Counted from the first letter of the stretch, positions 1 to 8,500 are shown. The stretch is 15,970 bases of DNA from Odoribacteraceae bacterium (GCA_031279175.1 JAITJA010000040.1:1-15970), one strand, 5' to 3'. Program-made: numbers and translations. The notes: a model not told the origin generated them from the sequence alone.

Positions 1-363
1 TTCATCGTCTTCATCGCCATCGTCGCCGCCGTCGTGCAGCTACTCGAGATGATCGTCGAGAAATACACCCCCGCGCTCTACAACCAGCTCGGCATCTTCC
101 TGCCACTGATCGCCGTCAACTGCGCCATCATGGGCGCGTCACTCTTCATGCAAGAACGAGAATACGCCACCATCGCCGAGGCCACCGCATTCGCTCTCGG
201 CTCCGGGGCCGGGTGGTTCCTCGCCATCGCCGGCGTCGCCGCCATCCGCGAAAAGCTCGCCTACTCCAACATACCCGCGCCATTACGAGGGGCGGGAATC
301 ACCTTCATCCTTACCGGGCTAATGGCCATCTCCTTCATGAGTTTCCTCGGGATCAACATCTAA
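1..363 (+). CDS. nqrE: Na+-translocating NADH:quinone reductase subunit E (5' partial)
   Basis: Integral membrane subunit of the Na+-pumping NADH:quinone oxidoreductase (Na+-NQR). The frame is open from base 1, so the gene begins outside the window; a GTG at 34 is internal, not the start. The visible 120 residues include the hallmark NqrE/RnfA stretch LPLIAVNCAIMG near the middle, whose Cys belongs to the intramembrane Fe-S site formed by NqrD and NqrE in this family. At least three hydrophobic membrane segments are visible. It ends in FLGINI and is followed after 19 bases by nqrF, the standard nqr order, so the missing upstream part should be nqrA-D. Very high confidence in the family; the partial state is certain. 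Confidence 0.96.
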   Translation, partial: FIVFIAIVAAVVQLLEMIVEKYTPALYNQLGIFLPLIAVNCAIMGASLFMQEREYATIAEATAFALGSGAGWFLAIAGVAAIREKLAYSNIPAPLRGAGITFILTGLMAISFMSFLGINI

Positions 364-382
364 ACAAACACAAGAAAACGAC

Positions 383-1627
383 ATGAACTTCACCCTCGTC
401 ACGACAGCTACCGCCGTATTCCTCGCCCTCGTGCTACTACTCGTCGCGATGCTACTCCTCGCGAAAAACAAACTCATGCCCCGCGGGAAAGTCAACATCG
501 ACATCAACCAGGGAAAAAACACCATCGCCACCACGCCGGGAAACACCCTGCTCGCGACCCTCGGCAACAACAAAATATTCCTGCCATCCGCCTGCGGCGG
601 GAAAGGAAGCTGCGGGATGTGCCGCTGTCAGGTACTCTCCGGCGCCGGGAGCATACTCGCCACGGAAACAGGATTCTTCACCTACAAGCAACGACATGAC
701 AACTGGCGCCTCGCGTGCCAGGTCAAGATCAAGGAAAACGCCCGCGTCAACATCCCGGACGAAATCCTCGGCATCAAAAAATGGGAATGCGAGGTCATCT
801 CGAACAGGAACGTCGCCACCTTCATCAAGGAATTTATCGTCAAGCTACCCGGTGACGAACATCTCCACTTCAAGTCCGGGGGATACATACAAATCGACGT
901 CCCCCGCCTCTCCGTCAACTTCGCGGACATGGATATCGACCCCGCCTACCGCGACGATTGGCAACGAATGAAGCTCTTCGACCTGAAGATGACCAACCCC
1001 GAGGAGACCTACCGGGCATACTCCATGGCCAACCACCCGGCAGAGGGAAACATCATCATGCTCGACGTGCGCATCGCCCCGCCACCTTTCGACAAGGCCA
1101 CCGGGCGCTTCGCCAACGTCAACCCCGGCATCTGTTCCTCGTACATCTTCTCCCGCGTGCCCGGCGACAAGGTGACCATCTCCGGCCCCTACGGCGAGTT
1201 CTTCTTGAAAGACACCAACAACGAGATGATGTTCATCGGCGGCGGGGCCGGCATGGCCCCCATGCGCTCGCACGTCTTCCACCTCTTCAAGACGCTCGAG
1301 ACCGGGCGACGGGTCACCTTCTGGTATGGCGCGCGATCGATGAAAGAGGTCTTCTACCGGGAAGAATTTGACGCGATCGCCGCCGCCTTCCCCAACTTTA
1401 CCTGGCAACGCGCCCTCTCCGAACCGCTGCCGGAAGACCACTGGACAGGCCCAACGGGATTCATCCACCAGGTAATCCTCGACAATTACCTGAAGACGCA
1501 CGATTCGCCCGAGGATATCGAGTATTACATCTGCGGCCCACCCATGATGAACGCCGCCGTCGTCAAGATGCTTGATAATCTCGGCGTCTCCCCGGAGAAC
1601 ATCCTCTACGACGATTTCGGCGCTTGA
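383..1627 (+). CDS. nqrF: Na+-translocating NADH:quinone reductase subunit F
   Basis: NADH-oxidising entry subunit of Na+-NQR: electrons pass from NADH to FAD and then to a 2Fe-2S cluster. The 414 residues show the full family layout: an N-terminal membrane anchor (about 5-27), a plant-type ferredoxin domain with cluster ligands Cys71, Cys77, Cys80 and Cys112, a ferredoxin-reductase FAD domain with the RAYSM motif (211-215), and an NAD-binding domain with GGGAGMAPMRSH (286-297) and CGPPMM (384-389). Length matches the family (about 405-425). The ATG follows nqrE by 19 bases with an A-rich, Shine-Dalgarno-free leader, as is normal in Bacteroidota. It is the last gene of the operon: a strong terminator lies 34 bases downstream. 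No defects seen. Confidence 0.97.
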   Translation: MNFTLVTTATAVFLALVLLLVAMLLLAKNKLMPRGKVNIDINQGKNTIATTPGNTLLATLGNNKIFLPSACGGKGSCGMCRCQVLSGAGSILATETGFFTYKQRHDNWRLACQVKIKENARVNIPDEILGIKKWECEVISNRNVATFIKEFIVKLPGDEHLHFKSGGYIQIDVPRLSVNFADMDIDPAYRDDWQRMKLFDLKMTNPEETYRAYSMANHPAEGNIIMLDVRIAPPPFDKATGRFANVNPGICSSYIFSRVPGDKVTISGPYGEFFLKDTNNEMMFIGGGAGMAPMRSHVFHLFKTLETGRRVTFWYGARSMKEVFYREEFDAIAAAFPNFTWQRALSEPLPEDHWTGPTGFIHQVILDNYLKTHDSPEDIEYYICGPPMMNAAVVKMLDNLGVSPENILYDDFGA

Positions 1628-1661
1628 ACGCTACCGCCAACGGGGCCTCCCCCCCGTTAAG

Positions 1662-1693
1662 AAGTCTGCCGCCAACTGCCGGCAGACTTTTTT
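1662..1693 (+). terminator. Intrinsic terminator of the nqr operon
   Basis: A perfect 10-bp stem, AAGTCTGCCG (1662-1671) with CGGCAGACTT (1680-1689), encloses an 8-base loop and runs into a tract of six T (1688-1693). It lies 34 bases after the nqrF stop, on the same strand, and separates the nqr operon from the lpdA promoter. Confidence 0.9.
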
Positions 1694-1793
1694 ATAGCCC
1701 GGGGAAGCCACCGCGCGCGTGAAAGACCCGCCGGGAGAGCCGGTGAAGGCGCGTTTTCGCGGGTGCTGGAGCGGGTTATCTCGCGAGAAATCG

Positions 1794-1801
1794 TACTTTC
1801 G
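1794..1801 (+). promoter_or_regulatory. Putative -7 promoter element of lpdA
   Basis: TACTTTCG fits the Bacteroidota -7 consensus TAnnTTTG with one change, and the same octamer stands before the DUF2723 gene and purB. It lies 22 bases before the lpdA ATG, which implies a very short leader. No clear TTTG-like -33 element is seen about 19 bases upstream. A 7-bp inverted repeat (CTCGCGA 1780-1786, TCGCGAG 1799-1805) flanks and partly overlaps it, a possible operator. Confidence 0.5.
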
Positions 1802-1823
1802 CGAGGTCATTAAAACAAGTAAC

Positions 1824-3215
1824 ATGAAATATGATGTCATTATAATAGGGAGCGGGCCGGGCGGTTACGTGGCCGCTATCCGGGCGGCGAGACTGGGAAT
1901 GCGCGCGGTGATCGTCGAGCGGGAGGAAGTGGGAGGCGTGTGCCTCAACCGGGGATGCATCCCGACTAAATCATTGCTGAAATCCGCGCAGGTGCTGGAG
2001 TACGCGCGACGCGGGCAGGAATTTGGCGTGAATGCCGGCGAGGTGACCGCCGATTTCCGGGCGATCGTCGAGCGGGCGCGGGAGGTGGCCGGGAAGATGA
2101 GCCGCGGTGTGCAATTCCTGCTCGACAAGAACGGCGTGACGGTGGTCAATGGCCACGGGCGATTGACGGCAGGCCGGGCGGTGGAGGTGACGACGGGTGG
2201 AGGCGAGAAGGTGTTGCTGGAGGCGCCGCGCGTGATTCTTGCCACGGGGGCGCGTTCCCGGGAGCTGCCCGGGCTGGCGATAGACGGGAAGCGGGTGATC
2301 GGGTATCGCGAGGCGTTGAAGCTGGAACGGTTGCCGGGGTCGATGATTGTCGTTGGTTCCGGCGCGATTGGTTCCGAGCTGGCCTTTTTCTACCGGGCGA
2401 TGGGGACGCGGGTGACGCTGGTGGAATACCTGCCGGCGGTGCTCCCGCTAGAGGACGAGGAGGTGTCGCGGGTAGTCGCCCGGTCGTTCAAGAAAGCCGG
2501 TATCGAGGTGATGGTGAACGCCGCGGTGGAGGGGTCGGAAGCGACGGTGGAGGGTACGCGCGCGTTCGTGCGGGACAAAAAGGGGGCGATCGTGATGCGG
2601 GAGGCTGACGTGCTGTTGTGCGCCGCCGGGATCTCTGCCAACGTGGAGGATCTCGGGCTGGATGCGGCCGGGGTGCTCGTCGAGAAGGGCCGCGTGCCGG
2701 TCGATGACCGCTACCGGACGAATGTCGACGGGGTGTACGCGATCGGTGACTTGATCCCCGGGCCGGCGCTGGCGCATGTTGCATCGGCCGAGGCGATTTG
2801 TTGCGTGGAGTACATGGCGGGTCTGGAGCCGGGGGGCGTGGATTATTCCTCGATTCCAGCCTGTACCTACGTGACGCCCGAGGTTGCCTCTGTCGGGTTG
2901 AGCGAGGCGCGCGCGATCGCCGGGGGGTACGCGACGCGCGTGGGCAAGTTCCCGCTCTCGGCTTCCGGCAAGGCCAGTGCCTCGGGCGCGGCGGAAGGTT
3001 TCGTCAAGCTGGTCTTTAACGCGGCCGATGACACGCTGCTGGGCGCGCATCTCGTGGGGCTGAACGCGACGGAGATGATCGGCGAGCTGGTAGTCGCCAA
3101 ACGTCTTGGCGCGCGTGCCGGCGATATTATCAAGAGCGTGCACCCGCACCCGACTATCAGCGAGGCTATTGCGGAGGCCGCCGCCGCCGCTCTCGGCGAG
3201 GCAATACATGTTTAA
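1824..3215 (+). CDS. lpdA: Dihydrolipoyl dehydrogenase (E3)
   Basis: FAD enzyme that reoxidises protein-bound dihydrolipoamide with NAD+, serving as E3 of 2-oxoacid dehydrogenase complexes or of glycine cleavage. In the 463 residues: FAD-binding GSGPGG (9-14), redox-active disulfide in GGVCLNRGCIPTKS (Cys40, Cys45), NAD-binding GSGAIG (178-183), a second FAD motif YAIGD, and the C-terminal HPHPTISE (440-447) that supplies the His-Glu pair. The frame is open back to 1719, but the family's N-terminus (MKYDVIIIGSG) begins at 1824, just after a -7 element, so the longer start is rejected. It appears to be monocistronic or to lead the peptidase gene, 16 bases downstream. No E1 or E2 gene is adjacent, so the partner complex cannot be told here. 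Codon use is G-rich at third positions, unlike nqrF. Confidence 0.95.
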   Translation: MKYDVIIIGSGPGGYVAAIRAARLGMRAVIVEREEVGGVCLNRGCIPTKSLLKSAQVLEYARRGQEFGVNAGEVTADFRAIVERAREVAGKMSRGVQFLLDKNGVTVVNGHGRLTAGRAVEVTTGGGEKVLLEAPRVILATGARSRELPGLAIDGKRVIGYREALKLERLPGSMIVVGSGAIGSELAFFYRAMGTRVTLVEYLPAVLPLEDEEVSRVVARSFKKAGIEVMVNAAVEGSEATVEGTRAFVRDKKGAIVMREADVLLCAAGISANVEDLGLDAAGVLVEKGRVPVDDRYRTNVDGVYAIGDLIPGPALAHVASAEAICCVEYMAGLEPGGVDYSSIPACTYVTPEVASVGLSEARAIAGGYATRVGKFPLSASGKASASGAAEGFVKLVFNAADDTLLGAHLVGLNATEMIGELVVAKRLGARAGDIIKSVHPHPTISEAIAEAAAAALGEAIHV

Positions 3216-3231
3216 TTTAAAATCGTAACGC

Positions 3232-4611
3232 ATGAAAGTTTTCTTTACTATTATCACCGCCGCGCTGGTCGCCGGTAACGCGCTGGTCGCGCAAACGATT
3301 AACGAGAAGGAGCTGGCCGAGATCCAGTCGAGTTTTGTCAAGGATGACGCCACTCGTGCCATCCGTAACGTACTGACGAATGACAAGAATATCCGGGATA
3401 ACGCGCTTGACAGGGAACGACAAGGGAAGGTGGATCACTATTTCAAGTATCGCGTGACGGTCAGGGGCGTCACCGACCAGAAGAGCTCCGGGCGCTGCTG
3501 GATGTTTACCTCGATGAACGTGCTGCGGCCCGGCGTGATGGAGAAGTACGGGGTGCAGGAGTTTGATTTCTCGCACAATTATCTTTACTTCTGGGATCTC
3601 TTCGAGAAGTCTAACCTGTTTCTCGAGAATATTATCGCCACTGCCGGCAAACCAATGGATGACCGGGGCGTGACGGGGCTGTTCGAGAACCCGGTGAATG
3701 ACGGTGGGGTGTGGAACTTGTATTATAATCTCGGGGAGAAGTACGGGGTGGTTCCGCGGGAGGTGATGCCGGAAACGGCTCACTCGGATAATACCTCGGG
3801 GCTCGTCGCGCTCGTGAACGAGAGGCTAAGGAAAGGAGGGTTCGAGATCCGTGAGATGGTCGCCAGGAAGGTGAACGCGACGCTGGCGCGAAAGGAGAAG
3901 ATCGCGGTGCTGAAGGATGTCTATCGCGTGCTTGCACTCTGTCTCGGCGAACCTCCCGCGCGTTTCACGTGGCGGTACAAGACGCGCGACGGGGAGGTGA
4001 AGAGCCTGACGGATTACTCGCCGCGGCAGTTCTACAAGGAGATCACGCCCGCGGGTTATGACCCGAAACATTATATCATGATCATGAATGACCCGACGCG
4101 GGAGTATTACAAGGTGTACGAGATCAATAATTACAGGAACACGTTCGAGGGGATTAACTGGACTTACCTGAACCTGCCTAACGAGGAGATCAAGCGGGCC
4201 GCCCTCGCGTCAATCAAGAATAACGAGGCGATGTATAGCTCTAGTGACGTGGGGAAGGCTTTCGATCGCGCCTCGGGCGTCCTCGATCCCGGGTTGTATG
4301 ATTTTAACGCGCTTTTCGGCGTCGATTTCTACATGGACAAGAAGACGCGTATTCTCACGCGACAAAGCGGGTCAACACACGCCATGGCCCTGGTCGGCGT
4401 GGACACGGACGAGGATGATCGCCCGGTGAAATGGCAGTTCGAGAATAGCTGGGGGACGACGATTAACGGGGGGTATCTCACGTTTACCGACGAGTGGTTT
4501 GACGAGTATATCTTCCGCGTGGTCATCCATCGCCGCTACCTGGGGCAGAAGGCACTCGATGCACTCGACCAGAAACCGGTGATGCTGCCGGCATGGGATT
4601 ACATGTATTGA
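3232..4611 (+). CDS. Secreted C1-type (bleomycin hydrolase / PepC-like) peptidase
   Basis: Papain-fold cysteine aminopeptidase of the C1B family. The 459 residues begin with a signal peptide (charged MK, hydrophobic 3-20, likely cut after ALVA or AQ at 20-21; no lipobox Cys), so the mature enzyme is probably periplasmic or exported, unlike the cytoplasmic PepC of lactic acid bacteria. Catalytic residues are all present: Gln83 and Cys89 in TDQKSSGRCW, His383 in STHAMAL, Asn405 in ENSWG. The tail, QKPVMLPAWDYMY, matches the bleomycin-hydrolase C-terminus (LPAWDPM...), the segment that sits in the active-site cleft and makes the enzyme an aminopeptidase. It probably takes up peptides from extracellular protein digestion. 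ATG lies 16 bases after lpdA; the S4 gene follows after 9 bases. Confidence 0.92.
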   Translation: MKVFFTIITAALVAGNALVAQTINEKELAEIQSSFVKDDATRAIRNVLTNDKNIRDNALDRERQGKVDHYFKYRVTVRGVTDQKSSGRCWMFTSMNVLRPGVMEKYGVQEFDFSHNYLYFWDLFEKSNLFLENIIATAGKPMDDRGVTGLFENPVNDGGVWNLYYNLGEKYGVVPREVMPETAHSDNTSGLVALVNERLRKGGFEIREMVARKVNATLARKEKIAVLKDVYRVLALCLGEPPARFTWRYKTRDGEVKSLTDYSPRQFYKEITPAGYDPKHYIMIMNDPTREYYKVYEINNYRNTFEGINWTYLNLPNEEIKRAALASIKNNEAMYSSSDVGKAFDRASGVLDPGLYDFNALFGVDFYMDKKTRILTRQSGSTHAMALVGVDTDEDDRPVKWQFENSWGTTINGGYLTFTDEWFDEYIFRVVIHRRYLGQKALDALDQKPVMLPAWDYMY

Positions 4612-4620
4612 TCCCGCGAC

Positions 4621-4827
4621 ATGATTTCTTTTGTACTCGATACCCCCTATATCGAATTGATCAAGCTTTTGAAGGTCACGCGCGTCGCCGAAAGCGGCGG
4701 CGCGGCCAAAAGCCTGGTCGAATCAGGCCAGGTGTACCGTAACGACCGCCCCGAATCACGTAAACGCGCCAAGATCGTGAAGGGCGAGGTGATCTCTGTC
4801 ATGGGGAAGTCTATACGCGTGGTGTAG
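4621..4827 (+). CDS. Small S4-domain RNA-binding protein (YbcJ-like)
   Basis: A 68-residue protein consisting almost wholly of one S4 RNA-binding fold. The diagnostic stretch is YIELIKLLKVTRVAESGGAA then LVESGQVYRNDRPESRKRAK, with the Gly-Gln-Val and Lys/Arg-rich turn typical of S4 domains; it resembles E. coli YbcJ and the RqcH-associated RqcP class in layout. The target RNA (rRNA, tRNA or stalled ribosome) cannot be told from sequence. It starts 9 bases after the peptidase stop, so the two are probably co-transcribed. Its 3' end abuts an integrase remnant on the other strand. Confidence 0.85.
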   Translation: MISFVLDTPYIELIKLLKVTRVAESGGAAKSLVESGQVYRNDRPESRKRAKIVKGEVISVMGKSIRVV

Positions 4828-4844
4828 GGGGAACGGCCCCTTGA

Positions 4845-4974
4845 GAAGGCTCGCGTTGTCATACGTTTTACTATATCCCAGGTAATAGGCCAGGTACAAC
4901 GATATTGGGCCATCCGAGAACAATCTCTGCTTCAACTTTGGATTGTCCGTCACTCTAATATCATGCTTTGCCAT
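4845..4974 (-). pseudogene. Remnant of a Bacteroidota-type tyrosine integrase (N-terminal arm-binding domain)
   Basis: Read on the minus strand from the ATG at 4974, about 43 residues match the start of Bacteroidota phage/transposon tyrosine recombinases: LKQRLFSDGPISLYLAYYLG, then YSKTYDN. The SDG-x-ISLYL-x-YYLGY pattern is the arm-type DNA-binding domain; full enzymes run to about 400 residues. Similarity ends near 4850, after which the frame only reads through the S4 gene antisense, so the core-binding and catalytic domains are gone. The stretch is AT-richer than its neighbours and lies beside two tRNA genes, the usual landing site for such elements. Assignment rests on memory of the family pattern, not on a search. 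Confidence 0.55.
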
Positions 4975-5163
4975 GCCGGGATTATTTTCTTTTTGTTTCT
5001 CTTACCTGCAAAAGGGAATGATAATTTTTTCTGGGGTGTAAATAAGGTGTGAAAAATAACGAGCATCTGAAAAAGCAGGCAAGAACAAGAAAAAACAAAA
5101 GACAAGAACGCGTTGTTTTGTTGGCGCACCCTTGTCTTTTTGTCTCTCTTATACTTGGTATAG
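4975..5163. other. AT-rich gene-free stretch between integrase remnant and tRNA genes
   Basis: This stretch is visibly richer in A and T than the rest of the window and has no credible gene. It holds one clear structure, the inverted repeat at 5097-5140. Together with the integrase remnant it looks like the scar of an excised or decayed integrated element. No direct repeat of the tRNA-Leu 3' end was found by eye, so attachment-site boundaries cannot be given. Confidence 0.5.
5097..5140 (-). terminator. Intrinsic terminator of the tRNA-Gln/tRNA-Leu transcript
   Basis: A 10-bp perfect inverted repeat (AAAAGACAAG 5097-5106, CTTGTCTTTT 5131-5140) has a 24-base loop that contains a further GCG/CGC pairing. 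On the minus strand it is followed by TTTTGTTTTTT and lies 24 bases after the tRNA-Leu 3' end. The repeat also carries T residues on the plus strand, so it may act in both directions. Confidence 0.7.
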
Positions 5164-5247
5164 TACCCAGAACAGGACTCGAACCTGCACAGCCTTGCGG
5201 CCACTAGTCCCTGAAACTAGCGTGTCTACCAATTCCACCATCTGGGC
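5164..5247 (-). tRNA. tRNA-Leu (anticodon CAG)
   Basis: An 84-base class II tRNA. Acceptor stem GCCCAGA pairs with TCTGGGT (first pair G-U), discriminator A at 5164. The anticodon arm is CTAGT-TTCAGGG-ACTAG, giving anticodon CAG. A long variable arm (TGGCCGCAAGGCTGT) and the T-loop GGTTCGAGTCC are present. CCA is not encoded (the next bases are CTA). It is the second gene of the pair, 23 bases after tRNA-Gln. Confidence 0.97.
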
Positions 5248-5270
5248 ATTATTTGAAAGAACTTTTATCG

Positions 5271-5341
5271 TTGTCCCACCAGGATTCGAACCTAGACTGA
5301 CAGAACCAAAATCTGCTGTGCTACCATTACACAATGGGACA
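5271..5341 (-). tRNA. tRNA-Gln (anticodon TTG)
   Basis: A 71-base tRNA. Acceptor stem TGTCCCA pairs with TGGGACA, discriminator A at 5271. The anticodon arm GCAGA-TTTTGGT-TCTGT gives anticodon TTG; T-arm GGTTCGAATCC is normal. CCA is not encoded. It is first in the minus-strand transcript, preceded by a leader hairpin and a promoter. Confidence 0.97.
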
Positions 5342-5346
5342 ATTCC

Positions 5347-5382
5347 CCGTCGTGCAGGGCAAGTTATCTTGCCTTTCGACGG
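5347..5382 (-). other. Hairpin in the 5' leader of the tRNA transcript
   Basis: Two 6-bp helices are stacked across a small internal loop: CCGTCG (5347-5352) with CGACGG (5377-5382), and GGCAAG (5358-5363) with CTTGCC (5368-5373), closed by a TTAT loop. It ends 5 bases before tRNA-Gln and begins about where the transcript should start if the promoter at 5385-5415 is right. No T tract follows on either strand, so it is not a simple terminator. Confidence 0.55.
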
Positions 5383-5384
5383 CG

Positions 5385-5415
5385 CGAATGTATAACTATT
5401 TTAGAAATCCGGCAA
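5385..5415 (-). promoter_or_regulatory. Promoter of the tRNA-Gln/tRNA-Leu operon
   Basis: On the minus strand, TTGC (5412-5415) is followed after exactly 19 bases by TACATTCG (5385-5392), matching the Bacteroidota arrangement of a TTTG-like -33 element and a TAnnTTTG -7 element. It would start transcription about 40 bases before tRNA-Gln. This is the best-formed promoter in the window. Confidence 0.6.
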
Positions 5416-5445
5416 CGAGACCGGGAAAAATTCAAACAGAATCGT

Positions 5446-5453
5446 TACTTTCG
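5446..5453 (+). promoter_or_regulatory. Putative -7 promoter element of the DUF2723-prfB-hldE operon
   Basis: TACTTTCG, the same octamer as before lpdA and purB, lies 72 bases upstream of the DUF2723 ATG, divergent from the tRNA promoter. No convincing -33 element is seen 19 bases upstream. The leader between it and the gene is A-rich (AATAAACAAACACATC just before ATG) with no Shine-Dalgarno site. Confidence 0.5.
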
Positions 5454-5525
5454 TGCCCTCAAAAGATAAGAACGATCAAGTAATTGAAGACAAGTAGTTG
5501 GTATTATTAAATAAACAAACACATC

Positions 5526-8500
5526 ATGCGTATGATTAAAGATCATTCCGGGTTAAGTTACAAGCTGGTCAATAATGTCACCGGGTGGGTGGCCTTCCTC
5601 GTCGCGAGCGTGACGTATATCTTGACCGTGGAACCAACCGTCAGTCTCTGGGATTGCGGGGAATTTACCGCGACATCCGTGGGGTTACAGGTAGGACATC
5701 CCCCCGGGGCCCCGCTATTCATGATCATCTCCAGGCTGTTTGCCTTTCTCGCGCCGTCACCGGACAAGCAAGCGTTAATGGTTAACGTGATGTCGGCGCT
5801 GGCTTCTGCCTTCACGGTATTATTCCTCTTCTGGACGATCACCTACCTGGCAAGGAAACTCGTGGTGGGGAAACAAGAAACATGTAACACGGGGCAACTG
5901 ATCGCCATCATGGGCGCGGGAATGGTCGGGGCGTTGGCATATGCCTTCGCGGACACCCCCTGGTTCTCCGCCGTGGAGGGAGAGGTCTACGCGCTCTCCT
6001 CGTTGCTAACCGCGGTGGTCTTCTGGGCCATCCTCAAGTGGGAGAGCGTCGCAGACGAACCTTACGCTAACCGCTGGCTGGTATTCATCGCCTACATGAC
6101 GGGACTCTCGATCGGCATCCACCTGCTCAACCTGCTGGTGATCCCCTCCATCGCGTTCATCTACTATTTCAGGAAATACAAACCCTCGCGGAAAGGGGTC
6201 ATCCTCTCCGCCCTCGTCTCCGTCATTATCCTGGGGGCGACCCTGCTCATCAACACGCAATGGCTGCTCGTCGTCGCCAGCTGGTTCGAGTTACTATTCG
6301 TCAACTCCTTCGGCTTACCCTTCAACACGGGCGTCGTGATATACGCGCTGTTGCTCGTCGGCGGGCTGGTACTCGGCATTCGCTACACGCTGAAAAAGCG
6401 GCTCGTGCTGCTGAACACGATCCTGACCTGCTTCGCCGTCATGCTAATCGGTTTCTCCTCGTACGCGATGGTAGTCATTCGTTCCGTGAGCAACCCGCCC
6501 ATTGACGAGAATAGCCCGGACAATATCTTCGCGCTCCTTTATTATATACAACGCCAGCAATACGGGAGCGAACCGCTCTTCAGCGGGCCATACTATAACG
6601 CCACGCCCGTGGATATAGAGGAAGGCGCGCCGGAGTACGAGCAAGACGAGAAGACAGGCAAGTACAAGGTGCTCGGCTACCAGTACAAGAACGTATATGA
6701 TAAACGCTTCATGACACTATTCCCGAGAATGTATAGCTCGAGAGCGGATCACGTGCACGGCTACAAGCAGTGGGGAGGAGAACCAAGCGGCCCTACCTAC
6801 TGGGTAGACGATAAACCCGTGAAAGTCCCCAGCTTCTGGAATAACTTGAAGTTCCTCTTCAAGTACCAGATCGGCCACATGTACGCGCGCTACTTCATGT
6901 GGAACTTCTCCGGGAGACAAAACGATATCCAGGGGAACGGGGACTTCCGACACGGGAACTGGGTCACCGGTATCCCGCCCGTGGACGAGGTGCTCGTGGG
7001 CAACCAGAAAGATCTCCCCGATCGCCTGAAATACCACAAGGCGCGCAATCACTATTACATGCTCCCGTTATTACTCGGGCTTATCGGCCTATTCTTCCAG
7101 TACAAGCAGGGGAAACACGACTTCTGGGTGGTCATGCTCTTCTTCTTCTTCACCGGAGTTGCCATCGTGCTTTACCTGAACCAGAAGCCCTTCGAGCCGA
7201 GGGAACGGGACTACGCGTATGCCGGGTCGTTCTACGCCTTCGCCATCTGGATTGGCCTGGGCGTGCTCTCCCTCTGGAGATGGTTGCAATCGAAAAAAGT
7301 ACCCTCGTTCCACGCGGCGATAGCCCTCTCCGTCGTCTGCCTGCTCGTCGTGCCGGTCAACATGGCCGCGGAAAACTGGGACGACCATGACCGTAGCGGG
7401 CGATACGCTACCCTCGCGCACGCCAAGAACTACCTGAACAGCTGCGCCCCGAACGCCATCCTCTTCACCTTCGGCGACAACGACACCTTCCCGTTGTGGT
7501 ACGCGCAGGAGGTGGAAGCCATCCGACGAGACGTGCGGGTGGTCAACCTGAGCCTGCTGGGTAGCGACTGGTACACGGACCAGATGAAACGAAGGGCCTA
7601 CGAGTCACCCGCCGTGCCGATCTCCTTCACGAGGGAGCAATACCACGGGAAACGCAATCAAGTCTTCATCAAGGAGCAATTCGACAGGGCGTTTAACATC
7701 AAAGAGGTCATGGACTTCGTGAAAAGCGACCGGCCGGAAACCAAGATCTCCTCGTACGATTACATCCCGACGTCGAAACTATACGTGCCGGTAGACGCGG
7801 CGAAAGTCCTCGCGAACGGAACCGTGCGTCCCGAAGACGCGGACAAGATCGTGGACAGGCTCGAAATCACCCTCCCGGCCGGCAAAAGATCGTTATACAA
7901 GAACGACCTGATGATGCTGGACATCATCGCCACGAACAACTGGGAACGCCCCATCTACTTCGGCGTCGGCATGGGATCGGACTCCTTCCTCGGCTTCGAC
8001 AAGTATTTCCAGTTAGAGGGCGCGACCTTCCGCGTCGTCCCCATCGAGAGCGCGATCGACAACGACGAGGCCCTGGGAGACCCCGGGCGCATCAACACGA
8101 GCATCCTCTACGATAACCTGATGAACAAGTTCGTCTGGGGAAACATCAAGGATCCCGCGGTAAATATTGACTACTTCCACAGCAACACCATCTCCGTGAT
8201 GCGCTACCGCGGCACGTTCGGACGGCTCGCCGGGGCATTGCTCGACGAGGCCTTCGCGCCGGGAAACGGCGAGGAAGACATCGACACGGCAAAGGTAAAC
8301 GCGGCCGTCCGCGTGCTTGACAAGTCCCTGGAAGAACTACCACTATACCACTTGCCAGCCGAATACTTCACGCTCGACTACGTGCAAACCTACTACCGCG
8401 CCGGGGAATACGAGAAAGGCAACGCGCTGGCGCGAGAAATCGTCAGGGAACAACTACAAGAGCTGAAATACTTCTGGTCGCTCTCGCCAAGCCAGAGACC

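Noticed and set aside
845..1501. 218-residue open frame on the minus strand opposite nqrF
   Set aside because: Antisense shadow of a well-identified gene, caused by its C-rich codon use; no family features.
1719..1823. N-terminal extension of lpdA from an ATG at 1719
   Set aside because: The added 35 residues have no family counterpart, and the probable -7 element at 1794 lies inside them.
4950..5204. Cys-rich 84-residue open frame on the minus strand
   Set aside because: It begins inside tRNA-Leu and crosses the tRNA terminator; composition reflects AT-rich non-coding sequence.
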